Shown: positions 34,557 through 47,609 of the stretch, in pieces
Numbering within the stretch: position 1 is the stretch's first letter
Layout of the letters: every line of letters begins with the position of its first letter
The notes under the pieces: model-generated
Seen by the model: the letters and a program-made list of their open reading frames with translations, nothing else
What the model was told of the DNA's origin: nothing
Database searches by the model: none
Source of the DNA: Apostichopus japonicus
Taxonomy: Eukaryota > Echinodermata > Holothuroidea > Aspidochirotida > Stichopodidae
Assembly: GCF_037975245.1 (NCBI RefSeq)
Contig: NC_092569.1
Coordinates: 27,721,668-27,785,667, forward strand
Direction: 5' to 3'
DNA length: 64,000 nt
Program-made: the position numbers and the translations under genes

Positions 34557-35995
34557 AATGTGTACTAAATCTCCGAATGCTCCTTACTTAAGTGCTAAAT
34601 TGATAATGGCGAGTCGCGCTCATTGCAAGACTGAATGTTCGGAACCAAATAATTTTCCTTTAACTTTATGTAAACGAGAGAGCATTCTTGGATAACTTTC
34701 AATACCACTTTTGCTGGAAAACTAGATGAAATTTGTAAACATGTTAATTGAAGTCTCATGGTTGCCTTTGTGCTGTTTGATCTGATGACATTACAAGAAA
34801 ATAGATTATGACGTATCTATAAAGTGTCATCATATTATTTTATACAATGAAACAAAGGCGTTTACTTCCAACGTTTCAATCGTTATTTCCTGTAATTTAG
34901 CAGTTTCCGATACTCGTTTTTTCTGAAATCAAAGCTTGTTTCGGATTAATGTTCTTTCAAGAAACCAATATGTTGTTTTTTCAAGATAAAGAGAAGTTGA
35001 TAAATATGTTTATAACAAAATATCTATTTTGTAAGAATCGTTCTTTGATATTCTAGTTTGATGTCGTTCTATATTTCTTTACGTTTAACCTAAACATATA
35101 TCTTTCGTTCAATCATGCAGTTGTGATTTCTTAGCTTAAAATGAAATAATTGATTATTGTCCAAGACAGATTCATGTAAGAGCAAACGTTTAAAGAATGA
35201 CTTAATAAGGCAGAATTGTATTCTTGATATAAAAAAAACATTTAGAAGGTTATTAAATTTGCAACTGTTTGTTGGACTGAGACGTCCAGCCACTTTAATT
35301 GATGAGCCTCAAAGGGTTTAAAGGGTCATTCCTCATCAAAAGTGACGCATAAATACAACCTGCATATAGACAACAAAGTAAAACGCATCAACTTTAATTG
35401 TGAGCCTAAATTTATCCAAAACGTTGATATTAACACTGTCAATCAGTCAACTCTAAATAATGATCATTGCTTCTTTACTCAATGATAACATACATTTCCG
35501 CTATTTAAGTATGTTGTACTTATAATTACGCATAAGCCTGTGCAAACCTCTGAATTAGCGCAAACTTGGATCTCTTTAGGCATATTTGCCCCAACTTTAC
35601 TTGGAATGATGATCGTATATTATTTCAATGACAATAAGTTGCCGACTGAACCTATAGGTATGTATTGTCCCTAACTGTAACGCTGGATCGCGGAAAGTTT
35701 GCGTAGGCGATGACACGGACACTGGTGTTACTGTTGTGTCAATGGACTGATTCAGTTGTTCCGTTTACAGGCAGATCTCGTACCATCCATTCAGTAAATA
35801 CTTAGTAAGGCGATACATGACTTTTTCCAGATACATCTTGTGATAGTATTTAAGTGAGATGTCATGAGATCTTGTGTTGCTTACATGAAGTTAAATTAGA
35901 GAAAAGAAAAACGTGAAATAACATTAAAAACAATTAGGTCTACACAATCCATGTAACAGTTTGGCTACACGAGTATCTTTCCTGTTTAATATGAA

Positions 35996-36254
35996 GAGCC
36001 CCCTCTATATGCTTCCGGGGGGCACACATATTGGAGTCATCACCCGTGTTTAATACTTGATAAGCGTTTATTCAACATATTTCTATCAATATTGAAAACA
36101 ACATATTAACGTAATATTTTATATCATATATATTTGTCGGAATGTTATAAACGTTCTCACGGTCTTCCAGAAATTCCCCCTTTCGGCTATGTTATTTTTT
36201 TCATTTTACAGAGTAGCCTTTGATGTAATTATTGTTGCTGAAATCTCCTTCGGT

Positions 36255-36345
<91 letters not shown>

Positions 36346-36360
36346 CCATTAAAAATACGT
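35996..36360. repeat. Dispersed repeat family 2, copy 1 (with TA run)
   Basis: It shares GAGCCC..CTCTATA, TTGATAAGCG, TTTCTA.CAATATT, TTGTCGGAAT and AGTAGCCT..GA with copies at 36870-37085, 53120-53365 and 53728-53908. A (TA)n run at 36257-36341 lies at its right part, where the 53.1-kb copy has only CAATATAAATAAATGCC. Confidence 0.6.
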
Positions 36361-36869
36361 TTCGTAACTTCCAACGCCTAAATATTCATTACAATACGCT
36401 CGATACTTTTGTATTAGTTTTTCGACACTCTTTTCGACATTCTCGTATAATTTTTGAACATACTTACATTAGTTTTGATATATTGATATAAATTTGGACA
36501 TACTCCTATTATTTTGGACATGCTTATATTATTTTGGACATTTTGCAACAAATGGCGTGAATTCAAACGCTAAAATGTTCTCTACAAATATGATATTAGC
36601 AGTTACATTCGACATGTTCATCTAATTTTTCGACAATCTCATATTATTTTGGACATACTCATTTTATTTTTGGACATATTAGTTTCGACATACCTATATA
36701 AACTAGGACATACTCCTATTTGGAGATGCTTATATTGTTTTGGACATTTTTTATACGTATGGCATTCCGTACTACGACCAGAGTAAAAGTACGTTTGTTG
36801 GAACATTCTCCGAATTTTTGAAGTACGATTACTATATGGTTACAAAATTGAGTGTCTGTCGTCATAATT

Positions 36870-37085
36870 GGAGGAGCCCCTAAACTCGATTTTGAAGAGT
36901 ACATGCATTGCGGGAGAATCTTCACATATCTTTCTGAAATATTTATTTATAGCATTGATAAGCGTATATTGAACAATATATTTTCTAGTAACTGTTAGCA
37001 ATATCCGTCAATATTAATTTTCATCATTAATCCAATAAGAATACTTTGTCGGAACATATTTAGGTTGTTATAAATTTGCTCCCGT
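36870..37085. repeat. Dispersed repeat family 2, copy 2
   Basis: The line reads GGAGGAGCCCCTA..., ATTGATAAGCGTATATT, TTAGCAATAT and TTTGTCGGAACAT, in the same order as copy 1. Confidence 0.55.
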
Positions 37086-38196
37086 GGGCTGATACGTGGG
37101 GGTTAAGGATTATGAAAAATTGTCCCGACCGGTAAAGTATACTAAATAAATCTACTTAAATGGAAACGTATCACATCTTGTTCTTTGAAGATGAAGATAC
37201 GACCCGTGTGAATGTGAATCTTTCCGAAATTTATCTGCCGTCTTAAGTAGAATTACTACAATAAAAAACAATAAACATGTTTATGAGTGACCTAAAGTCA
37301 ATGTTAACAATCCTGTCTGTACGAAAGAAAAATAATGTGACGGCATTGAAAAGGATAATACGTCGAGTCCGTTTATCTTGCTCTTAATGTTTGACATTTC
37401 TCAAATATTAAGGGATGAACTACAGTCGGTTTTTTAATCTCATCTTTTTCGTTGTAGTAATTGTCGTCCATAAGTGAACACAAAGCTATGATATTTAAAG
37501 CAAATATTCTAGTCACAGTTTAGGTGGTCTAATTGGAGGAAAGCGGATGGGGTGATGTTAATGAAACATGTAGGTATTAGAGCCTTTGCTATAATCTGTC
37601 CACTCTTTCAGCCTTTCTTTTTTGATGTTTTCTAACAATTGTTCTTTCTATTTACTAATAACCAAGGTTTACTCCTATACTTCTTATTTAGATATTGCTT
37701 GAATTTATTCATGAACTAAAACTCGCAAATGAGATGTATAAAAGCTACATCGTATTCTTACATGGAGATGAGTAAGAGAAAAAGAAAGTTATGTAGACTA
37801 ATGACAAAGTTACTGAGACTGGTTGAGTATAAACCTTTGACAAATAACTCATTATATATATGATCAACTTTGTGTGAATGTAAACGCTTCTTTAGTTATA
37901 GAACGATAATACATGACCTAATTGTTTCACTGTAAGGAAAGTAATTCGGGAATAAGGATGGAATATATTAGTTGGTTTCGGTTGGTTGTGTTCTTTCTGA
38001 CTATAAGAGTAGCTTTTACTAAGGAGTCTACTGGAAGAACTGCTCGTCAGACATACTAACTAAATAACTCAGAAAGCATATAGAAACGTTTATGATGTCG
38101 TTCCTACGTTGCCATTAGCTGCTTCTATACAACAGAATGGCAGCATTTGAAGAAAATAATACTAGTCATCATACTGGTGCTTTCTTTTCAGGTACT

Positions 38197-38212
38197 TTTA
38201 TTGTAATTTATT
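38197..38212 (-). terminator. Candidate polyadenylation signals of FREP1
   Basis: Two overlapping-distance AATAAA motifs on the minus strand (38207-38212 and 38197-38202) lie about 365-380 bases after the stop codon. They are the nearest canonical signals seen; the role is inferred. Confidence 0.35.
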
Positions 38213-38575
38213 TGATATCATTCCTAGTGCCATTATTTAAGATGGCGTTTTAACAAATACATTCCAAGTTCAATGCAATTACAGAAGTCATCGAGTTACA
38301 TGAGATATATAGTTCACCATCACTTGGTTTTGTCCCTTAATACATATTAATGTCTTGGAAGTAGTACTTGTGCAAAACAGATCAATGTTAAGGATACTGT
38401 ACGTAATAACTATAAAATGTTCATCGGTTCATTAGTGTACCTTTCATTCACTTTCATCTTCCAAATACACAAACCTTCCAAAGCTTCGACATTTCCTTCT
38501 TATTTAATATATGTAAGTATTTCGCCAACCGTTTCATATCATTGTTATCTTGAAGACTTTACCTTACTATTTTGA

Positions 38576-41500
38576 TCATTGAACTGAACGAATTTTCATT
38601 GTTGTCGTTGTGATACCGCAATCAGAACCGTGAAGATTCTTCCAGAAGATACCGCGGTAATCGTTGGACGAGTATTCACCATTCAGATTGGAGTACCCGC
38701 AGGAATAGAAAGTTGTCTCATATGCCGGGTTTTTGTTTGCGCAGCATATCCTTTTATAATAATAATAATTACAATAATAATAATAACCAGTACAGCCTTC
38801 ACAATTATAGCATTTCTGATGTGGACGGCTAGAAGGACAATAATAATAACAATAATAATAATAATAACAATAATCATGACAGATACAGTCAGAGTACTCG
38901 TAGTCACCTGTAGCTACGCGATTGCTGAATGAGTAACAGTTGCTGGTAGAGCCCGTATTACTATCATCTGGATACCACCAGCCACCTCGATGTTTTTCTG
39001 CGCAGTCGAAGTTACTCGATTCATCATTGTCTTGATCGTGCGTACTAAATCGATACCCTGAATTTGCTCCCATTGCGTTATTACCTGGATAGAAATAAGC
39101 AAATACTTAATGAAGTTAAATTTTGTCAAGTCTTCTTATTTGCATACTGGACGTTATTAAACTACCGTGGGTTAGTTTTCTGTAATTTTCGGTTGTTATT
39201 GCGTTTGTTGTTGTGTTAGTTCATGTTTGGGCTTGACTATTATTTTAGGTTCATATAGAAGCTCTTGAGCTTTCTTTTCGCAGTTTACTAATTGAAGATA
39301 GGTGTCAATTTTTCCAGTTTTTCTGGAGAGGTTCCAATGTTGACGATTTGTCTGGGAACCTTAGTTCATACATCGTTCATTATTAACTAATACATATTTG
39401 GGATAAATAGTAAACTTTATGATACTCTTTCACCTTTGCGACGAATATTATATAATAAAGCGTTTTAAAGGTACATGTGAGATGAGTAAAAATGTTAACA
39501 GCTAATAACTCAAGTTCTGCCAAATAAAAGCATAGTTTTGATTTTTAAACTACTAGGTTTCCAAATAAGAGGGAAAATATGTAAAGTGTTGGATCTTCTC
39601 ATCTTTGTCACTACCATCTTTTGTGAAACGTTCTTATCTATCATCTGACGTGTTAACATCCATTTGATAATGACAAAAAATTATTTAACTATATTCTGAT
39701 TATACATTCATACATATAAGAAATAAGGCGGGTAATGCTATTTGGAAATGTAACACGTACGATTTTCTCAACTGATCTCTCACAAAAACTTCCGAATTAT
39801 TTGATATGTTCTATTATAATTTTAATATGATAGGCCTCTTAATAATTCCATAAACGAATATTCAATGGTCTAATGAAAGTTAATTTGTTTCTCTTTTGAA
39901 AACGGTTAAGTCATATTTAATGAAATTTATAAGGTTTCCAGATTAGTTATTAAGCCTTTTCTTGTCTAAGATTGAAAAACTCTGAATGCTGAAGCGAGAA
40001 ATTAGACGCAAAACTATATAGGAATTTAGTTGATAAGATATATTATGATGTTACGATATATAATTATACGAACACGTGCTAAAATGTTAAGCAAGTGTTC
40101 AATAAACAATGAGTTTGAGACTGTAAGCACGAGGTCTACATTAGTATCTACACTATCTATATAACATGACCTGAGTATATGTACGAGTACAAACCATGTA
40201 ATGTGATTAAGACTACACGCAGTTATGCTAGAGTGAGATTACGCAATGACTACAAGTCTGCGTATGATTGACATTTAACACAATACATACCAGCGTTTCC
40301 ATTGTAGCCACTCAATGACAGTCGGTATTTATCTCCCTCGTTACTGATTCTGAAAGATGAATAACGGCTGTGGTATGTTGATCCTTCCGTGTTTGTCTTT
40401 TCTATTAGAAGTTGGTAGTTTTTGTTTGTTTGTTTTGTCAAATTGTATATTTTGTCGTTGCCAATCCAATGGTCTCCTGTGGGAATTCCAAAACCGTTTT
40501 TGTACTCATTCCAGTTTCGATAAAAGTTGACGGAGCTACCTGTACGTCGTTGTAAAATCTAGAATGAGAATCAAAGAGTTTATCGATTGGATGTGAGTAA
40601 TATATGAAATATCTCATTTGTACTACAATAATTTAGAGAAATTAACTGGTGAAGGTCAATATCCGATTGGATTAAAGTGATAGGAAAATGGATCAATTTA
40701 ATCAAATAATTTAAATGTTAGTCTAAGAAGTCTTGTTATATGAGAAAATACACATTTAACATGGTAAAGTTCTGTTTTTTTAATAGTTAAAACTTACTGT
40801 CCAACCACCACTAGACATTTTACAATAAACTTCAAAACCAGAGCTTTCAGCGGGATAAATAGTATATTTTCCGTTATTTCTTCTGTTTGCTGCGTAAAGA
40901 TCAGAACAGTCTCTCGGTCCACTGCGGGTACATGTAAGACCATCGCCTTCGAACCATTCGTTACAGTAACATCTACGGACATCATTCCGCTCCTCGCAGG
41001 TTGCGTCTGCGCTACAACTGTAACTCTCACTTGTATGTACGTTACTGTTGCAAGTTATCCGTAAGGAACAGTCAGAATTAATGTATGATTCACCTTCCTG
41101 GAAATGATAAATGTTAAACGACATTTTCTAGTGAAAGTAAAATCAATGTTCATTCGGTTCAACGCTTGGTATTGCTCTCTGAATACAACTGAATTTCTAC
41201 TATTAAATGGTCGTGTGCGTTTTAAATATGTTAGGTAAAGTTCATCATTCTGGATGTAATTGCTTTGGATGCCTTGTATTTTGCTAGGTCTCAATTAGAA
41301 GACTTTTGCAAGAACACATAAAACCGGAATGGAAGTGAAAATTAATATCATCAATAATCATGATAATTAATATCAGATAAAATAAAAAGTAAGGTCAATC
41401 AATTCAAATCCAAGATTTTATGTTATAGTGTACTTTTCATGTAATATATTAAGACTTGTGAACGGCATCAAATAAACTTACTGCTAATACGACGCCTTCC

Positions 41501-44500
41501 CCTTGAACGTAACAGCCACATTGCTCTTGAGGTATGCAGCTGTCTCCAAGAATCATGTGGTTTTCTGGACAAAGACATCTCTCTGGATCCGCTGGATCCA
41601 GTATGACACAATCATTCGGACTTTCACAAGTTCTTTCACATGTATTGTCATAATTATCCTTGTTGGATGAGCACCAGGTGATGGGGAAATCTGGGGAAAT
41701 TGAAACCACAACAAGTTAATCTTAGCTTGAAGTGTTAACTCACTGTTATGACATTAATTTATTAGCGAATCGTGTTACCATTGTAATGCTATGGGCGCTC
41801 GGAACATTTACTGATTGTTAAAATAGGATCAAATCTAAGCCGGATTTTGTATTGTTAAGGCTCATTCAACTGATACTCATTTATGTCACACATACAAAAT
41901 AATATTACATTATCAAGTATTCGACTATGGGAATCAATAAATATAGTTGTGTATGATAGTTATTTCCTCCATTGAAACCTTTTTTTTAAGCATTCTTCAA
42001 TTTCCGTTTTGAGTACAAAGATATGGAAAAAAATAATTGAATAAAAGTCTAACCTGTTATTCCTTCGACAACACCAAGACTTGTTATAGAAAAATTCCCC
42101 CATTCATCGGCGATGCGAAAGTTGTCGTATGTCAAGTAATATGACTGGCCTGCATAATTCTCTAGCTCGATGCGCAGCTGGTACCTCTTTTGGTTTATCA
42201 AGTGAGATAACTTTTCATTACCAATCAGAAATTCACTGCCTAAGAAACCAATTCCGTTTTTGTATTCGTCCCAGGTTCGATTAAAGCCGATGGATCCATC
42301 AACACGTCGTTGTATGACCTGAAGAATTCAAAAGATACGTAGACAACTAACGGATAAATTTTATTATCTTATGAACTAAACCATATAGCCAAAAGTTGCG
42401 GCTCACATCAAGAAATACGAATAAGATAGAACACATCTGTGATGTTGCGTTATATCTTATCTTTATACATATCAAGATCACTACCATGGGTGTGCACATA
42501 CAATAAGTTGTCTAATCGTATTAAAATTCAATGTAATTACTCTGGGAGCTTTGTTTCCGATATTAGGCTTCAAATATTCATACATCGAACAAGGTATATC
42601 ATCCGACACACTGTACATTAAAAATGGATTGAAAATGTCAATGTGTTCTACAAAGTGTATCTTGGAGAGTAACGTCTGAGATTGTAAGTGTTCACATCTT
42701 GAAATATATTACTTACTGTCCAACCTCCAGATGTAGTGTTATGATCACAGTATGTCTGAAATGGTTCCGGGTACTGGTCAGGTTTTATCAGGTATACACC
42801 GGATTTGGCGTTGGTAGAAGAGCATTGGTTAAGTACTTCATGACAATCCCTTGGATACTCCGGAGTTTGGAATAGAAAATACTGCAAATCTAGGACCAAG
42901 ATAATGTAAAGAAGAAGATGAGAACAAATCGTAAAACTGTTGCAGATAGAGTCCCATATGTAAACTTTTGATTTCAAGACAAATATAATATATATGCTAC
43001 ATTGCAATAGATTTGTTTAAACTACACAGTTAACATGACGTGGTAACTACTATGAACCATAAGAAAATGTATTCAATCATTTTCGGCTAATATTCATGGA
43101 GGCTAATATAAGCAAGTATATCTTTTTGAAATAAAAATATAAACGCAAAGAACTACCTTGATCACCATGGTCACAGAAGCAAGCGTGATTAGTAATAGCT
43201 TTCCTCAACATGAGGGTATGCTTTGGATCTATTTTCACCTTATAACAATCTAACGTTCATCAGCACTGACCTGAGATTTGTAAGTGCTCAATTATTGAAC
43301 GAGTCTGCAGTATACAAGATATAAACAAAATGTGTGTTTTATCCCTTCTGTTACTGTTACTTGCCATTTAGCCTCTGAAGAAGATCCTGCTAGGATCGAA
43401 GGGTCAGGCCAACTAACTTTGCACAAATGACTAACAAGTATATATACATATAATCGGAACTTCTTAATTGCTTGAAATAAACATTGACTAATGACTTGTA
43501 TTTCTTTCGGTTTTATTATCGCTGAGTATCTACAATTTACCCCAATCAGCGCTAAAACTACTTCAATACACAGTACAAGGAAATTATTGAGAATTGTAAG
43601 TCATTATTTATGTTACAAATTGAAATAGGAGAAAGTACCACATATGAAGTATATACATCTAGATGGTTCCTTTCTAAATTAAACTTTTTCCGAACTATTA
43701 TTTAGATAACAAATTTCTGTTAATTGGTTAGTTCTCGGTAGTTTATATTAACCGTTACCCTTACAGAACGAAAACTTACTTGAATCGTTGACTCTTGTGC
43801 TTGACGATATCTGAGGTAACAAAAAATTGTAGGGAATGTACGATTAATTAAAATACATTATATAGAAACAATATCGAGTTAAGAAGGTTGTAAGAAGAGC
43901 AATGTATCACAAAATACAGGACATACGCCAATCTATTACACCTTCACTTTAACAGATCCTATGATTTTAAGTTTAAATATACAGAACATAATTTTATAGC
44001 TCATTAAAATAAAATCTGATTTCGCTTTTGATTCAAATAAATGAACAATTTCCAACTTGTAAATTATTATAGAAAAAGGTAATAAGAACGGAAAGAAAAT
44101 TTCACAATCTAAATTCTAAGCAGTACTAGAATATTTCGCAATCTTAATATTTATTTAACATTGATTTTACTGATGATAAGCATAGCTAATATTAAAAGTA
44201 GGTTTTATTGAATAACTTTCATTAATTGAAAATATGATCATATGTCTTCTTATTCTCATTACTATACATAAAACAAACATAAGTCACCATACACTAACTT
44301 AATAAAAGGATCATAACAACGATAAGCAGATGAGGGTAATAATTCCCTGTGCAGTATACTAATCAAAATGTGAATGACATATTATCTGAGAAAGCGAAAA
44401 GAAAACTTACAATATACTATTGAAAGAAAATTAAGAGTACAAACATCAGCATTTCCGATTGTACATTTTCCAGCATAATATTTTTTTGGCAGTAATGAAT

Positions 44501-47500
44501 GTTGTTCAATGCAGGTGTGTTGTGAATTATAAACAAAAATAATTGATATAGTTAAGCTTTTATCAATATAAAAAACCCTTGATAACCGCCAAAGTTGTTT
44601 AGTACGCTCCCAAGTTGCATAATATTGACCAAAAGCGGTAATTTTTACATTTTTACCCTTTCGCATACTAAGAACATCTCTTAAAAACGGTGATTTTAGG
44701 ATGTATGACGTTTTGAAATGTGTTCGTGTCCCTCATACGCTTCCGTAACCTGCTACCACTAATTAAAAGGTATATATTATGCTGAAACGATGTAATTCAA
44801 AGTTTACCATTTTCTGTTTGGAAATTTAAATAAAATCAAATTAAATTATTGCAGAAATCTTGAACTATGAGCAAACGTATTCTAGTTAAAATATTCACCA
44901 AATTGTATTATATTTTCACAATGAGACACTTTATTCTGTCCTTCTTGAAAAGAAATGAAGAAAATTCATGATCCGTAAACTTTGATCTCCTAGTGGTACG
45001 TACAAGCTACTTGATTGACTTAGACAAGTATCAACAACATTTTTTTGTCTTCAATATCACAAAACACGTTTAGGTTTTACGCCCCAGCTACTGAACATTC
45101 GTTCGCCTGAAAGTTACAACTGTATAACATGTAAGTACGACATTTGTTGTTAACTCCAACAAACTTTTGCGACAGCAACTTTTTGCTTTATCATAGAAAA
45201 TATGTCGATCTTTCTAGAAATATTGTACTCAAAACGTTTGCAATAATTAAGGCTTTTAATGTGCATACATTATGCAGAGTTATCTGTAACCTACAAAAAC
45301 ATGGTTAAAATCATACATTATATTTTTAGAAATTACAAAAAAAAACAAGTTTAAGTTCGGAATAAAAAATATTTGGGCAAAGCCTAATACTTGATGGGAA
45401 CTTTAGTTCCCTCCTAGTTATTTTTTTTCAATTAATCTAAAATTAATAAGCTAAACTAACAATAAGGATGAAAATCTTTAAAGCACATGTGATGGAACGA
45501 TTGCAAACTTTTTACGAAAAATGCTAATAATGACGATTCACGCTCATTCAAAAAAACCTCATGTATAGCAAAATACAAGTTAGCGTATCCATAACGAAAA
45601 CTTTTTTGATTACCCTTTGTGCACATCAAAAGCGGATACTCTTTCGGCAACTTTACGTTTACTGTATCTATTTAAGACATGAAACCATTCTTGAACGCCC
45701 CAGAACATCCCCGTGAACCCAGCTCCCATGAAAACACATCCTTGTTCATAACAGAACGTGCATGGATATTTTTTCTTACCTATGGTTGGCGTAATTCTCT
45801 GAAGTATCCTAAGTCAAGGATAACACATAATATCATAACGACACATATTTTTCTTTACTTCTCTTGATATAAAAGGAAGTGACATTTGACGCCTGCGCGC
45901 AAAGCTTTGTATGAAAGTAAGACACTACGTTGAAGGAGGAAATAATTCAGATATATTGCATGAAATGCACGATCCGTCTAATTCAGTAAGACATCACATT
46001 TATCTTATTGATTATAACATATTAGAATTAGTTAGTATTTTATTTGTGCATTGGTTCACGACAACTCTTACATGGTCTACATGTGCTGAGATTATCCGAT
46101 AATTCGTCAATTAAGTATGTTGGGAAGAAGCTAATGATATACCAGTCGTGCAAAAATTCTTCTTCAAAACGTTATTTTTGTCAGAATAGTTATGAAAAAA
46201 TAGAAGTGCCTAAGTAAACGATATCTGTTAACTTTAAAAGAAATGACAGGTAACTGTTCAACAGACACATCAACTTTCAAATATAACTTTGTAAAGTTAT
46301 ATCCATTTTGAAAATTCTTGACAATCAACATCATCTAGATTTCCTCAAAACAACACGGTTTTGAAAAATAGCCGTTCTTGTCTACGTGATCACGTGTTGT
46401 ATGGTAACATTTCCAATATTTTTAAATTATAGACTTTGCAAGGAAGAAACGAGGAAATGATGGATACAAGCCTGTCTTCTCGACAACGTGGCAAAAAAGC
46501 TCTGAATCATAAATTATAACATTTCTACAGTTTTGTTCTTTTCAAAAAACAGAATCAGGAACTTTACAACGGGAACGCACAGCAAGAAGGCATACGTATT
46601 TATATATTGTTTTGTCTGGGATGATTGAGTTATGTTAATAAACAAGTCTGTTTTACTATTCTCATTTTTCTTGACATTGGTTTGGTACAATTAAAAAAAA
46701 AATCTTAGCATGAATCTTTTTTCATTATTGTGGGTTAGTATACGATCTTCCTGGTGCTATATGCAAAATTTCAAAACTAACAACGTTTCACATTAACTTT
46801 TTTTATTATACTTTATTCTTAATTTCTTATCACTTTTCATAACATTAAGGTTATAATTTTCGTACTTTATTTTTATTTTTAATGCGGTGTTTCGTGCAAC
46901 TTCTTACAAATATGTTGGATATTAGAATATCTAAATTTAGTTGATGAATATTACATTGACATGCGTCAAAATCATCCATATGATAAACGCACATGACCGA
47001 ATCGAACACATTATTAACAGATGCATGTGTAATACAATACAATGACCGCCAGAGGGAAATAAGACATTGGAGAACAATCAGTGTTACCTTAACCCGGAAA
47101 ATCGTAAGGGAAACAATTGAAATTAAGAGGTTGATACATTTTAAGAAGGAATATTAAGATTGACATTGCTTGGTCATGAAAAACAAAATTTAAAGACAAA
47201 GTACAGAATTATTATGATAAACATTTTGTACATAAAACTATTAGAGACGATGTATCAGTATTGAGCTAGTACAAAAAGGGGTTACTTGGTTTACAAATAT
47301 CGGTTGCCTAATTACCTGTATCATATATAAGGTGTGTTGGGGATGTTTGGCAAATAATTGTTGATCCTTGTAAGATACAATCGTTTCCTCTTGTATATTT
47401 GCATGATGAACTGATCAATATTCATTTGTTCGTAGGCCTACGTGCCTGTTTTGAATAGTGTATTACATAAATGCGTCTATTCTGTAATGTTTTAAAGATA

Positions 47501-47535
47501 CCTGCCCAGAGGGCAAATTTGAAAGTTGTTGTCAG

Positions 47536-47609
<74 letters not shown>

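Noticed and set aside
38630-38932. 100-residue plus-strand open frame rich in Ile/Thr
   Set aside because: It is the antisense of the FREP1 terminal exon and owes its openness to the triplet-repeat tracts. The minus strand has domain homology and splice sites.
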